Of a stretch of DNA of 64,000 nucleotides, positions 53,494-62,561 are shown one piece after another. A program made the translations under genes and the position numbers. This DNA is from Thermococcus litoralis DSM 5473. Its GTDB lineage: Archaea > Methanobacteriota_B > Thermococci > Thermococcales > Thermococcaceae. Below the pieces are notes generated by a model. That model ran no database searches, was not told the origin of the DNA, and was given only the letters and a program-made list of their open reading frames with translations. The stretch lies in contig NC_022084.1 in NCBI RefSeq assembly GCF_000246985.2, positions 119,994 to 183,993 of the forward strand. The letters run 5' to 3'. Position 1 is the first letter of the stretch; each line of letters starts with the position of its first letter.

Positions 53494-55116
53494 ATGGGGG
53501 TTAGTCCAAAGATTATACTGTCGATAATCCTCGCCGGCATTCTGGTCTTTTCGCTGGCGGGCTACGCGGGAGCCTTTGGAAAAGGGGGCTCTGGAAAACT
53601 GGAGTACAAAGTTTACAGCAAGGATCAGATCATGAGCGGCGCCTACAAGGTTTACGGGAACCCAAAGCTCGGTTTCTGGGTGGCAAAAGTCGTTCTGAGG
53701 AATACTGGGAAAGGCGACATCACCGACATCAGGATAACCTACTCGATAGACAGATACGCAACACAGAGCGAGAAGAACTACCCGGTTCTCGTACCGAACG
53801 GCACGATAGTTGACCTCTACTATCCGATCCTTTCAAGCGAAGTTACCAAGCTAACAGCATCAACTCCAATAAACCTCCACATAACCATTCGCTACAGGAT
53901 TAACGGCGAGGAGAGGGAGGAAACCATGACAAGAAGCCTCAGCATCCTCGGAGTAAACGACTTCGTCTTCTCATCACTCTCGCCCGAAGAGAGCACGGGG
54001 AGCTTCTACGACGTCTTTAACAACGCTGAACTCTTAGCGGCGTGGGTAACCCCAAGTGACCCGGTCGTCAGAGAATTTGCAGACATGGGCAATAAGTTAG
54101 CCGGCGGAGCCGGAGCAAGCCTAAGCGATGATGAAGCTATTAAAAGCCTCAGCGGAATGTGGGAGCTCGCCCTAAGGAACGGCTTCTCCTACAAGACCGA
54201 GGGCACAGGCTACTGGACAGGCAAGTTTTCAGAGCACATAATGTTCCCGAGGGACGTAATAAGGGACAAGAGCGGAACGTGCGTTGATTTGGCACTTTGG
54301 TTCGCCTCGTTGGCCATGAGCCAGGGGCTTAAGGCTTACATCGTCCTCATGCCCGGCCACGCCTTCCCGCTTATCGAGCTCCCGAGCGGGGCGATAATCC
54401 CCATTGAAGCCACCGCTATAAACAGCGGTGTCTCCTTCCAGGAGGCGGTGCAGGTAGGATTAGAGACTTGGCAGAAGGCAATGAGCGGGCCGCACTTCAT
54501 ACTCGACATAGCCGAGCTCCAGAGTCAGGGCATAGTCCCGCCTGAGCTCCCCGAGCTTCCCGCCGACGTACTGAGCAAGTGGGGCATAACCCTTGGAGGA
54601 GCTAACCAGGGAGGCGGTGGCGGAAACACCAATGGCAATGGAGGCGGCAATAACGGCGGAAACAACAATAACAACGGTGGAAACACTGGAGGGAACTGGG
54701 CGACCTACAACGGGGTCTACTTCTCGTTCAGCTACCCTGCAGACTGGGATGCTCCAGAGGATTACGGGGGCTACGTTTACATGATAAGCCCCGATGGCGA
54801 GTTCGAGTTCATGGTGCTTTATGCGCAGGGAGCGGGCGTCGAGGACATGATCTATGCCTTTGAGAGCAGTCTGGGAGAAGCCGGCATAACCATAAAGGCG
54901 AGGCAAGAAACGCAATCAAGCATAGCTGGCCTTACAGCTTACACGGTCATCTACTCGCTCTCGTCAGACTACGGAGACTACGCGGCCCTGGCGAGGTACT
55001 TCACCGCTGGAGGAATGGGCTTCGCCGTCGTCTACGACATAGATAAGAACAGCGCCAACTACGACGCATACAACCAGCTTGGGGAGTACATAGTTAGCAC
55101 GTTCCGTGTGGGGTGA
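53494..55116 (+). CDS. Secreted transglutaminase-like protein with Gly/Asn linker
   Basis: A 540-residue exported protein: signal peptide to about residue 28; a beta-sandwich; a transglutaminase-like domain with DKSGTCVDLALWFASLAMS (Cys), PGHAFPLIEL (His) and IPIEATAI; a ~40-residue Gly/Asn-rich linker; and a PsbP-like C-terminal domain (YFSFSYPADWDAPEDYGG). Cys and His are there, so protease or crosslinking activity is possible. Overlaps/abuts the following secreted-protein gene. Role unknown; surface maintenance is a guess. Confidence 0.78.
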   Translation: MGVSPKIILSIILAGILVFSLAGYAGAFGKGGSGKLEYKVYSKDQIMSGAYKVYGNPKLGFWVAKVVLRNTGKGDITDIRITYSIDRYATQSEKNYPVLVPNGTIVDLYYPILSSEVTKLTASTPINLHITIRYRINGEEREETMTRSLSILGVNDFVFSSLSPEESTGSFYDVFNNAELLAAWVTPSDPVVREFADMGNKLAGGAGASLSDDEAIKSLSGMWELALRNGFSYKTEGTGYWTGKFSEHIMFPRDVIRDKSGTCVDLALWFASLAMSQGLKAYIVLMPGHAFPLIELPSGAIIPIEATAINSGVSFQEAVQVGLETWQKAMSGPHFILDIAELQSQGIVPPELPELPADVLSKWGITLGGANQGGGGGNTNGNGGGNNGGNNNNNGGNTGGNWATYNGVYFSFSYPADWDAPEDYGGYVYMISPDGEFEFMVLYAQGAGVEDMIYAFESSLGEAGITIKARQETQSSIAGLTAYTVIYSLSSDYGDYAALARYFTAGGMGFAVVYDIDKNSANYDAYNQLGEYIVSTFRVG

Positions 55117-55121
55117 TGGCG

Positions 55122-55736
55122 ATGAGGAAGTTAGCCCTGGTCGTTTTGCTCATACTCATTTTCCTGCCCTTCGCGGCGGCCGAGATAAAGATCGAGGAGT
55201 ACAAGATAGACGGCACGATGAAGGTGAGCATTGACGGTGCCGGAAACGCGCACGTGACTGAAACCTGGAAGTTTACCCCCAACCTCTACCTCCAGATGAA
55301 GCAGGCGTATCCAACGACCTATATGCTGAAGAGGGAGTTCGAGAACAAGAGGGCGGATGTAGAGTACAAGGACATGCAGATCGAGTGGGACGACTCAAAC
55401 AATCAGCTCAAGGCTACCTACACGATCTTAGGAGCAGCCGTAAACAAAGGCTCCTACTGGGAGTACAGGATAGGGGAAGGCGATCTAACTCTATCAAGCA
55501 CCAACGGCAACGTTGTTGTTCTGACAGCAGTGCAACCCATCTTCGGAGGCGAGGGAAGGCTAGTTGAGACGATAACTGTAGAGGTTCCAAAGGATGCGAA
55601 AAACATCCGCTTTGAAGAAGGAGCCATCAAATACGAGCTTCCGGAGAAGTCTGATGGTGGAAAAACTCTCTACTTAGCCCTCGCCGCAGTCTCAATAATC
55701 GGTCTCGTCGTCGTAAACTTGCCTCTGCGGAGGTAG
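55122..55736 (+). CDS. Secreted C-terminally anchored protein
   Basis: A 204-residue protein: signal peptide (MRKLALVVLLILIFLPFAAA), beta-rich domain (VSIDGAGNAHVTETWKFTPN), and a C-terminal helix followed by LRR basic residues, i.e. a tail anchor. RBS GGGGTGA. Co-transcribed with the transglutaminase-like gene, so probably its membrane partner. No named family. Confidence 0.72.
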   Translation: MRKLALVVLLILIFLPFAAAEIKIEEYKIDGTMKVSIDGAGNAHVTETWKFTPNLYLQMKQAYPTTYMLKREFENKRADVEYKDMQIEWDDSNNQLKATYTILGAAVNKGSYWEYRIGEGDLTLSSTNGNVVVLTAVQPIFGGEGRLVETITVEVPKDAKNIRFEEGAIKYELPEKSDGGKTLYLALAAVSIIGLVVVNLPLRR

Positions 55737-55784
55737 TCTGGACTTTCGCTCTCTTTTATTTTCCAAATCCATGGGGGGAGTTCG

Positions 55785-55946
55785 GTGCTGGATAGGATAA
55801 ACAGGGAGCTCGTTGATTTCATAGTGGCAAGAACCGGGCTCAGCAGGGAGACCGTGATAAAAGTCCTCAAGGCAGAGGAAGCCTTCTTCGAGCTTGAAGT
55901 TGAGAGAGCCTTAAAAGGGAACCTCTCTAAGGATGGCAATGTTTGA
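55785..55946 (+). CDS. Small helix-turn-helix-like protein
   Basis: A 53-residue protein starting GTG after GGGGGGAG: INRELVDFIVARTGLSRETV then IKVLKAEEAFFELEVERALK. Helical, charged, with a short HTH-like spacing. It follows the secreted pair by 48 bases. Good RBS and codon use support it; function unknown. Confidence 0.6.
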   Translation: MLDRINRELVDFIVARTGLSRETVIKVLKAEEAFFELEVERALKGNLSKDGNV

Positions 55947-56028
55947 GACAGTTTTAGGAAATTCCCTTATTTTGCCTTTGAAATCGACAGGTCCTAGTAG
56001 AAGACTTTTTGTCCATAAAAAAGGTGTC

Positions 56029-56205
56029 TCACTCCTCCAGTGCCCACCGTGCACCCCTGAAGAAGCTTACAAGCCCAACCACTGCCCCAGAAAGCCAGAG
56101 AAGGGCGATTATCAGGAACTTTAGCTCGTGGATGAAAAGCTCCAGGGTGGAGAAGGCGATTCCAGAGACGATCCAGACAACCGAGAGCACTACCAGCTTT
56201 CTCAA
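56029..56205 (-). CDS. Small two-helix membrane protein
   Basis: A 58-residue protein starting with TTG 56205, whose TTGA overlaps the stop of the upstream gene: KLVVLSVVWIVSGIAFSTL and FLIIALLWLSGAVVGLVSFF are two transmembrane helices, ending in ALEE. Translationally coupled to the 263-residue membrane protein. Probably a partner of it. Confidence 0.62.
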   Translation of the reverse strand: MRKLVVLSVVWIVSGIAFSTLELFIHELKFLIIALLWLSGAVVGLVSFFRGARWALEE

Positions 56206-56990
56206 CGGGGGGCGGCGGTCTGCTCACCTTCCACCCCTTTCGACTTTCTGAGCGCTCTATAGAGGAGGAAGCCCGTAAGGGCGTAGAGAAACCAGACGAA
56301 GGCCTGAGGCCCAAGTCCCGGTATTGATTCCCTCTTTATTCCCAGGCCGAGAGCAATGTAATAGACCAAAAGGAGGGGAATAAGAACCCTTAGCTCTCTC
56401 AGCGTGGGAAGGAGGTCGTCCAGGTTTTCTCCTTCATACTGCTTTCTCCACCACCATATGAGAAGGAGGACTACGGTTAATGTTGATGCTAGAGACAGGA
56501 AGGAGTGGAGCGGTGATTGAGAATTTGAACTCTCTAGGGCCCCAAGAATCATGGCAAAGAGAAGGGGCCGCTTTAAGACGAAATCGGGAAGTAGCTTTCT
56601 CCTTGAGGTCAGCAGTTCGGCAGTCCCAACGGCCATCATGAAGGACATGAAGGGATGCCAGAAGAACACAACAACGAGAAGCTCGAGAATGCTGATTCCA
56701 CCCACCTGAATCGGGGACTCCCAGTCTGGGTTCCAGATTATCTTGGTGATGTACGCCTCGTAGAGGCCGAAGATAACGCCCGCCAGATAGAGGGTCTCGA
56801 AGCGCGGCCTCCCAAAGCGATAGACTATAGAGGCCAGAACGAGCGTGTGGAGGCCGTATAGAGGCAGGATAACGAGGATCCCCCATGGGGAGAAGAACGG
56901 ATAGAGAGTGGCACCGATAGCCACCTCTCCGAAGAGCGCCGAAAGGGAAGCGATGATGAACCAGAAGACGTACCTCTTTGGCAGTTTCAT
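56202..56990 (-). CDS. Polytopic membrane protein, function unknown
   Basis: A 262-residue protein with about seven hydrophobic helices (YVFWFIIASLSALFGEVAIG; TLVLASIVYRFGRPRFETLY) and no recognised motif. Forms an operon with the 58-residue membrane protein. A competing frame at 56434-57021 is a shadow rich in Arg, Ser and His. Confidence 0.68.
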   Translation of the reverse strand: MKLPKRYVFWFIIASLSALFGEVAIGATLYPFFSPWGILVILPLYGLHTLVLASIVYRFGRPRFETLYLAGVIFGLYEAYITKIIWNPDWESPIQVGGISILELLVVVFFWHPFMSFMMAVGTAELLTSRRKLLPDFVLKRPLLFAMILGALESSNSQSPLHSFLSLASTLTVVLLLIWWWRKQYEGENLDDLLPTLRELRVLIPLLLVYYIALGLGIKRESIPGLGPQAFVWFLYALTGFLLYRALRKSKGVEGEQTAAPR

Positions 56991-57065
56991 CTTGAGTTCT
57001 CACCCTCTGCCTGAGAATCAAAATAAATAAGAAAAATGGCTTCGAAGCTTCTTGGCCAATGCCAT

Positions 57066-57257
57066 TCAGAGGTAGTGGCTCAGCACGAATATTACAAAGC
57101 CGATGGCGATTATCCCGAGCAGGAGGACTATAGCGGTTTCGAGCTTTGAGTAATCCTTCACTTCTCTAGCTTCGCGTTGGTATCTTTCGGTCTTCTCCTT
57201 CGCAAGCATCTCAGAGCGCTTTATTGTAGTCTGATCGGGAATCATGCCACGAACCAT
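57066..57257 (-). CDS. Small single-helix membrane protein
   Basis: A 63-residue protein: charged N-terminal helix (KRSEMLAKEKTERYQREARE) and a C-terminal transmembrane helix (AIVLLLGIIAIGFVIFVLSH). The start may be the ATG at 57245. Lies between the membrane gene and the TrmB-like regulator on the same strand. Unknown. Confidence 0.6.
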   Translation of the reverse strand: MVRGMIPDQTTIKRSEMLAKEKTERYQREAREVKDYSKLETAIVLLLGIIAIGFVIFVLSHYL

Positions 57258-57374
57258 ATCACAGCATCCCCATTCATCGTTACACTTCTAAGGTATTTTA
57301 GGGTTTCGAACCTTATGAAAGCAAACTTTTGCTTCTTCCTATCAAACGCTCTTGGTAAGCACTCGTGTGAAACT

Positions 57375-58148
57375 TTAAGTTCCCTTTTCCTTTATGAGGT
57401 AAAGCAGCGCCGCCCTCTGGAAGGTCGGGATGAAGGGAATGGTCACGAGGATGCCCTTTAGTGCACCCTTCTCCTCGTATATCATGAGGGACTCCCTGGA
57501 ATCGACGATGATCAGAGCTTTGACGGCGTAGGGACCTTCAAACATCGAGTTGATGAAGATGTCCCTGAGGTCCTCCTTCCTCTGGAGCTTCCTCGGGTCA
57601 ACCGACTCAACCCTCATCCCCTCAAGGTACTTCGGCCTCTTTCCTCCAAGGAGAACCACGGTAACCTCGGCCCCTCTCCCATTGGCGTTCCTTAATGCCC
57701 TCGCCAGCTTCCTGGAAAAGCGCCTGTCCACAAAGGCCGCCATGACCTCCCTTTGTGCCCCTTTAATCAACTCTTCGGCCTTCCCGCGGATGTTCCACTC
57801 CCCCTGGAAGTACCACACGGGATACCACTCCTCCTCCCGTCTTCTACCGCTTTTGAGGGAGATTATCGCCTCCTCGGCCGACTTTATGTACTTGTCCCTG
57901 AGTGCACCTATGACCTTCTCCGGCTCCACCGCGCGGAAGAAGGCAGGCTTCCCCTCGCTGAAGTCAACGAAGCCCTTCCTGTGAAGCTCTTTCAGCACCT
58001 CGTAGACCTTCGGCCTCGGAACGCCGCTCTCCCTCGCCACTTCGCTTGCCTTTGAGGGGCCGAGGAGCGCCAAAGCGGCGTAAACCCTAGCCTCATAGTC
58101 CTTAAGACCAAGACGCTTGAGGTTTTCAACGAGCTTCTCATCGATCAT
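57375..58148 (-). CDS. TrmB-family transcription regulator
   Basis: A 257-residue protein from ATG 58148 (RBS GGTGAG). N-terminal winged helix (LGLKDYEARVYAALALLGPS, VPRPKVYEVLKELHRKGFV), a short coiled coil and a C-terminal PLD-like domain (EVMAAFVDRRFSRKLARAL; AVKALIIVDSRESLMIYEEK). It lacks the sugar-binding domain of TrmB proper. A palindromic site in its divergent promoter suggests autoregulation and control of the Fe-S gene. Confidence 0.84.
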   Translation of the reverse strand: MIDEKLVENLKRLGLKDYEARVYAALALLGPSKASEVARESGVPRPKVYEVLKELHRKGFVDFSEGKPAFFRAVEPEKVIGALRDKYIKSAEEAIISLKSGRRREEEWYPVWYFQGEWNIRGKAEELIKGAQREVMAAFVDRRFSRKLARALRNANGRGAEVTVVLLGGKRPKYLEGMRVESVDPRKLQRKEDLRDIFINSMFEGPYAVKALIIVDSRESLMIYEEKGALKGILVTIPFIPTFQRAALLYLIKEKGT

Positions 58149-58167
58149 ACCGCTCACCAATAGATAA

Positions 58168-58186
58168 TGTAACTCAAGTAGTTACA
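58168..58186. promoter_or_regulatory. Palindromic operator between the TrmB-type regulator and the Fe-S gene
   Basis: tgtaact-caagt-agttaca: perfect 7-bp arms, 5-base spacer, 20 bases from the regulator start and 44 from the divergent gene. Positioned to block one or both promoters. Confidence 0.65.
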
Positions 58187-58229
58187 ACATCCTTTTATTC
58201 CTTTTTCCCGATTGGTATCCGGTGGTGAG

Positions 58230-59204
58230 ATGAGCCTCAAGGCGAAGCTCGCGAGAAAGTTCGTCTACGCGGTCTTCCCGGACGTGAGGAAGTACACGAC
58301 CCTTAAACCGGCCTTTGAGAACTCGCCGGACTCCCCAGAAGGACTTCTCGTGCCCGAGGTGGTCGCGTTACATGGAAAGCCCGGAATCCATATCCTCAAG
58401 ATGGCACTCGTTCTCCCCTATCTTCTGGGCACTGCCTACTACGGGAGAAGATGCGTGACGAGCGTAAGAAAGGACCCTGGGAAAGGCAGGAAGACCGCCC
58501 CGCAGAAGTTCTTCAAGGAGCTTGAGAGCTATGCGAAATCGCTCGGCGTTTTGAAGGTCGGCTACACGAAGCTTACTCCGGAGCTGGTCTTCTCAAATAG
58601 AACCGTGCTCTTCGATAATGCGATAGTTCTCATAGGCGAGATGAGGAAGAAGGAGATAGCAAAAGCACCAAGCGTTAGAGCCGGAATCGAGGTGTGGAGA
58701 ACCTATTACCGCTTAACCCGGGCGGCCTACAGGATAGCGGAGTTTTTGAGGGAGAGGGGCTACAACGCTCAACCAGATCCGGCAGTTGGTGGGAGCACGA
58801 ACTTTCCGCTTTTAGCACAAAAAGCTGGTCTTGGCCACATAGGCAAGCACGGGCTTTTGATAACCTCAGAAAACGGGCCGAGCGTGAGGATAGGAGCCGT
58901 TTACACAGATCTGGAGCTTCCCTACACCGACGAGCGCGTTTGGGAATATGAATGGATTCCTCACTTCTGCGACCGCTGCAACGCGTGCGTTAGGGCCTGC
59001 CCGGCTCAGGCGATTTACATAACTCCAAAGAGGGAGAACGGCCGGGAAGTTCATATAGACTACAAAAAGTGCGCCGTAGTCTTCTCAAGAACCCTCGGCT
59101 GCTCTGTCTGCGTAAAGGAGTGCACGTTCACAAAGGGTAGCTATGGGAAAATAAAGGGGGCCTACGAGAAGATGACTAAAAAAGAAAAAGAGCTTGGAAA
59201 ATGA
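58230..59204 (+). CDS. QueG-like 4Fe-4S reductase
   Basis: A 324-residue protein from ATG 58230 (RBS GGTGGTGAG). C-terminal 2x[4Fe-4S] region: FCDRCNACVRACPAQAI and LGCSVCVKECTFTKGS; upstream LAQKAGLGHIGKHGLLIT is the conserved block of epoxyqueuosine reductases and reductive dehalogenases, which bind cobalamin there. Hyperthermophilic archaea do not need epoxyqueuosine in the bacterial way, so another substrate is likely. Confidence 0.8.
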   Translation: MSLKAKLARKFVYAVFPDVRKYTTLKPAFENSPDSPEGLLVPEVVALHGKPGIHILKMALVLPYLLGTAYYGRRCVTSVRKDPGKGRKTAPQKFFKELESYAKSLGVLKVGYTKLTPELVFSNRTVLFDNAIVLIGEMRKKEIAKAPSVRAGIEVWRTYYRLTRAAYRIAEFLRERGYNAQPDPAVGGSTNFPLLAQKAGLGHIGKHGLLITSENGPSVRIGAVYTDLELPYTDERVWEYEWIPHFCDRCNACVRACPAQAIYITPKRENGREVHIDYKKCAVVFSRTLGCSVCVKECTFTKGSYGKIKGAYEKMTKKEKELGK

Positions 59205-59224
59205 AAGGGCTTCAACGCATATCT

Positions 59225-61603
59225 TCATTTGTGCTTTTGCTCTTCGCTTATCGTCATCCCCGGCCAGTCGAGGACTCCCACGCTGGCCCTGTATATTCCT
59301 GCTCTATGGTCGAACTTCCCGTCGATTCCTATGAGCTTCACAAAGGCCACCTGGCTCTCCTCGCCCGTCGTTGGCTCCCTCAAGGTCAGAACCTCTATGA
59401 TGAGCCTGTCGAGGGAGAAGTGGGGTATGTAGTAGGGGTAGATTCTCCTTCCACTCGCGTCCCTTGGCCCGCTTGAGATTATCAGAACCCGCGGCTCTTC
59501 AGCGCCCATTCTCGTAGTCTTGCCGAGCTTGATGACTATCTTTATCTCGAGGGTTATTGGCCCAACTCTTGATGGCCCCAAGGGGTCGTAGGGGCCGGGT
59601 GAACCTATGGTGTCGTTTACCATCAGCGGGGGGACATCAAACGGGTTGTATGGCCCTGGTGAGCCGTAGGTGTCGTTGTAGACCCCCAGGAGGAACGGGC
59701 TGTAGGGCCCTGGGAACATCGGTGTGGTGTTGCCTCCCTGTCCCATCCTCATTGGATAGCCCCACGGGGAGTTCTCAAACTTGCCCGAGGTTCTCTCCGG
59801 GTTAGGGAACGTTGGTGAGGGCTTGAGGAGGTCCTCTATCGTTTTACCTATACCTACACCTATGGTCCCGCTCCCCTGGTGTTCGCCTGCGGGGATTATC
59901 TCGTCAATCAGAGCCGCTTCGGGGGTTACGGTGACGTTTACGGCTATTACCGAGTAGTTGCCCGGTTCAAGGTAGCTCTCCTCCGGCTGGCGGTAGACGA
60001 TGTACGGCGGTATTTCAGTGTCCCAGGGCTTGTCTTCTTCGGGTTCCACTATGAGCATGCTCTCTGGGTCAGGGATGAGCCAGTCGTCCGGCGGGTAGCC
60101 GCAGTCGCTCCTAACCGCCTCAAAGCCTATGATGACGACACCGTCGTCCGATATCTTCGGCTCTATTCTCCTGCACGTCTCGCCTTTCGCGTAGGGGATG
60201 TAGAGAACGGCCTCACCATCGAGGGGCGGGAGCTCGAAGACTCCACCGCTCATGTCCGCCCTGTGGATGACCTCCCCCGTTCTCGGGTCGATGACTATCG
60301 CCATGTTGAAGTCCTTGGGGGCTATTGAGTACGTCCCCGGCGGAATGCCTATGACCGGCCTGCCTGAGTTTTCCCGACCCAAAATCTTTGCAACTTCTTC
60401 CTCGCTGAGTTCCGTGGGCTCTTTGTAGTCGCCGACGACGAAGAACGTGCTCTCAGTTGGGTAAGGGCACGAGTTGAAGGGCGGGGCTGGGGTGAGGATT
60501 ATGTCAAATGGGGGCTCCTGGTCGGGTATGAGGACGCACCCGTTGACGCCGTCTATGGTGTAAATCCCCCCGATCTCAAAGTCCACCTTCACCGGCTCGT
60601 TTGTGGGAAATGAAGCGATATTATTTTTCCTCTTAATCTCCCGTACAATCACCTTGCCGCTCGGGGTAATCACCTTGAACGTCGTTGGCTTATCCCTGGG
60701 GAGGACGAGGTTTGGAACCGCCCTTGCCTCGACGTCCCTCCTCCCTTCTCCAAGAATGACTCCCATATCGGCGGAGGGGACGAGTATATGGACTCCTACA
60801 ACTTCTCTGTCGCCTATTATCTTCTTCGTCATCTCGGCCATCTGCCTGGCCTCGAGCTTCTGAACAGAGAGGACGTCGGAGTGAGGCTCAAAGACCGTGA
60901 ACATGCCATTTTCCTTTCTGTAGTACTCGTCTATCGGTTTGCCGCTCTTAAAAGCTTCCCAGTAGCTTTTCTCCACAGCGACCGTGAGAACGAGGTTCCT
61001 CATGGCTATCGCCTGCCTGAACCTCAGGAGCGAGGCGTTGACCAGGTACTGGAGCTTCCGCGTCTTGTTGTCCGTTCCCTCGGCAAGCTCCATCAGCGAA
61101 GCAAACTCCTCATCCGGGGTCACTATGCCGGGGCTGTTCATCATGGTGTCCAGCTGGGCTCCGGTCTTGTTCAAAAGCTCCTTGCTGTGCTCGATGTCGT
61201 TGTTGTAGAACTCTATGATGCTCACCATCTCTTCAAGCCACTTCTCGACCTCTTCCTCGGTCATGTTCCCCCAGAGCCCCTTGGAGGTTTCCGATGGCGT
61301 TTCCGTCGGAGTCTCGGTTGGGCTCTGTGTTTCAGTCGTTGTTTCTGTTTGTGTTTCGGTCTCTGTCTTGGTTTCAGTTTCCGTTGGTGGATGGGTGTCT
61401 GTTGTAGTGGTTTCAGTTTTTGTTTCTGTCTCAGTTTTTGTCTCGGTTTCGGTTTTTGTTACCGTCTCCTCAGGTCTGCTGACAGTTTCCGTACTAACAC
61501 TTTGGTTTATGCATCCAGAGATGAAAGCTCCAAGCAACACTACACTCAAAAGCAGGGCAAAGCCTGCAAACCTACCTTTCATTTTTTCCACCAGCTTTTT
61601 CAC
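59225..61603 (-). CDS. Large surface lipoprotein with Thr/Glu-rich stalk
   Basis: A 792-residue protein. Signal peptide with lipobox FISGC (about residue 31), then a ~75-residue low-complexity stalk of TETET and PTETP repeats, probably O-glycosylated, then a helical part (residues 110-210) and repeated beta-rich modules. Proline-rich motifs GSPGPYNPF, GSPGPYDPL and PGPYSPF form a degenerate repeat near residue 680. No catalytic motif seen. Convergent with the Fe-S gene. Adhesin or ligand-binding protein is a guess. Confidence 0.75.
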   Translation of the reverse strand: MKKLVEKMKGRFAGFALLLSVVLLGAFISGCINQSVSTETVSRPEETVTKTETETKTETETKTETTTTDTHPPTETETKTETETQTETTTETQSPTETPTETPSETSKGLWGNMTEEEVEKWLEEMVSIIEFYNNDIEHSKELLNKTGAQLDTMMNSPGIVTPDEEFASLMELAEGTDNKTRKLQYLVNASLLRFRQAIAMRNLVLTVAVEKSYWEAFKSGKPIDEYYRKENGMFTVFEPHSDVLSVQKLEARQMAEMTKKIIGDREVVGVHILVPSADMGVILGEGRRDVEARAVPNLVLPRDKPTTFKVITPSGKVIVREIKRKNNIASFPTNEPVKVDFEIGGIYTIDGVNGCVLIPDQEPPFDIILTPAPPFNSCPYPTESTFFVVGDYKEPTELSEEEVAKILGRENSGRPVIGIPPGTYSIAPKDFNMAIVIDPRTGEVIHRADMSGGVFELPPLDGEAVLYIPYAKGETCRRIEPKISDDGVVIIGFEAVRSDCGYPPDDWLIPDPESMLIVEPEEDKPWDTEIPPYIVYRQPEESYLEPGNYSVIAVNVTVTPEAALIDEIIPAGEHQGSGTIGVGIGKTIEDLLKPSPTFPNPERTSGKFENSPWGYPMRMGQGGNTTPMFPGPYSPFLLGVYNDTYGSPGPYNPFDVPPLMVNDTIGSPGPYDPLGPSRVGPITLEIKIVIKLGKTTRMGAEEPRVLIISSGPRDASGRRIYPYYIPHFSLDRLIIEVLTLREPTTGEESQVAFVKLIGIDGKFDHRAGIYRASVGVLDWPGMTISEEQKHK

Positions 61604-61727
61604 ACGGCGACAAAATTTGTCAAAAAAACCATGTGATTATAGTAAATTGTAAGTTGTCAAACTATAAAATACTTTCGTTTAAAAATAGAACCCAATGTAA
61701 AAAGAAAGGTTTAACATAGCAACCATT

Positions 61728-62519
61728 TCAGAACACCGAGTTGAGCCTTCCGCCGTCAACGGGGATCATCGCGCCGTTTATGTAGCTCCCGAGGTCGCTG
61801 GCTAAGAAAGCCACGATGTAGCCGATCTCCTCCGGTTCTCCCAGCCTTCCAAGGGGTATCGGCTTCGCGTACTCCTGGAGCGCCTCTTCAACGGTCTTTC
61901 CTTCCCTTGCTGCCCTGTCCTTCGCGAGCTGTATCATCCTGTCCGTCCTTATGATGCCGGGCATTATGCCGTTGACTGTTATTCCCTTCGGCCCGAGCTC
62001 TTTCGCGAGCGTTCTCACGAGGCCGGCCATTGATATTCTGACCACGTTGCTGAGGGCGATGTTCGGTATCGGCTCCTTTATTGCCACACTGGTGGAGTAA
62101 ACTATCCTTCCAAAGCCCTTCCGCTCCATAGCGGGAACGAGCGCCTTCGTGAGATAGACAGCCGGATAGAGGAGAAGCTTAACTGCCCCTTCCCAGTCTT
62201 CCATGTCCATCTCCATGAAGTAGCCCGGCTTAGGCCCGCCGGTGGAGAAGAAGAATATATCCGGCTCACCAATGTTTCTGAGCTCCTTTACGGTTCTCTC
62301 AAGGTCTTCCCTCCTGGTGAGGTCTGCAACAATGTAGCTCACCTCAACATCGCTCTCGGCCCTGATATTCTCCTTTGCCCTCTTCAGGTTCTCCTCGCTT
62401 CTGGAGAGGAGTATTACATCGGCTCCAGCCTTTGCCAGAACCCTCGCAACGCCGAAACCTATGCCCTTGCTTGAGGCCGTAGTAAACGCTAATCTTCCAG
62501 AAAGGTCTATGCTCAACAT
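61728..62519 (-). CDS. Short-chain dehydrogenase/reductase
   Basis: A 263-residue classical SDR from ATG 62519 (RBS GGTGATG). TASSKGIGFGVAR (cofactor loop), STSVAIKEPI (Ser), and a C-terminal PVDGGRLNS. The usual YxxxK is not seen: the region after the Ser reads NIALSNVVRISMAGLVRTLA, lacking Tyr and Lys, so catalysis by the standard triad is doubtful. Similar atypical SDRs exist in archaea. Last gene with high GC. Confidence 0.82.
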   Translation of the reverse strand: MLSIDLSGRLAFTTASSKGIGFGVARVLAKAGADVILLSRSEENLKRAKENIRAESDVEVSYIVADLTRREDLERTVKELRNIGEPDIFFFSTGGPKPGYFMEMDMEDWEGAVKLLLYPAVYLTKALVPAMERKGFGRIVYSTSVAIKEPIPNIALSNVVRISMAGLVRTLAKELGPKGITVNGIMPGIIRTDRMIQLAKDRAAREGKTVEEALQEYAKPIPLGRLGEPEEIGYIVAFLASDLGSYINGAMIPVDGGRLNSVF

Positions 62520-62561
62520 TAGCATCACCATAAAACATAGGTTCAAAGGAGGATAAAAATG

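Noticed and set aside
56434-57021. 195-residue ORF overlapping the membrane protein at 56202-56990
   Set aside because: Arg/Ser/His-rich composition; the other frame is a regular membrane protein with a coupled downstream gene.
61215-61652. Val/Ser-rich plus-strand ORF opposite the lipoprotein stalk
   Set aside because: Reverse complement of the Thr/Glu repeats; low complexity, no RBS.
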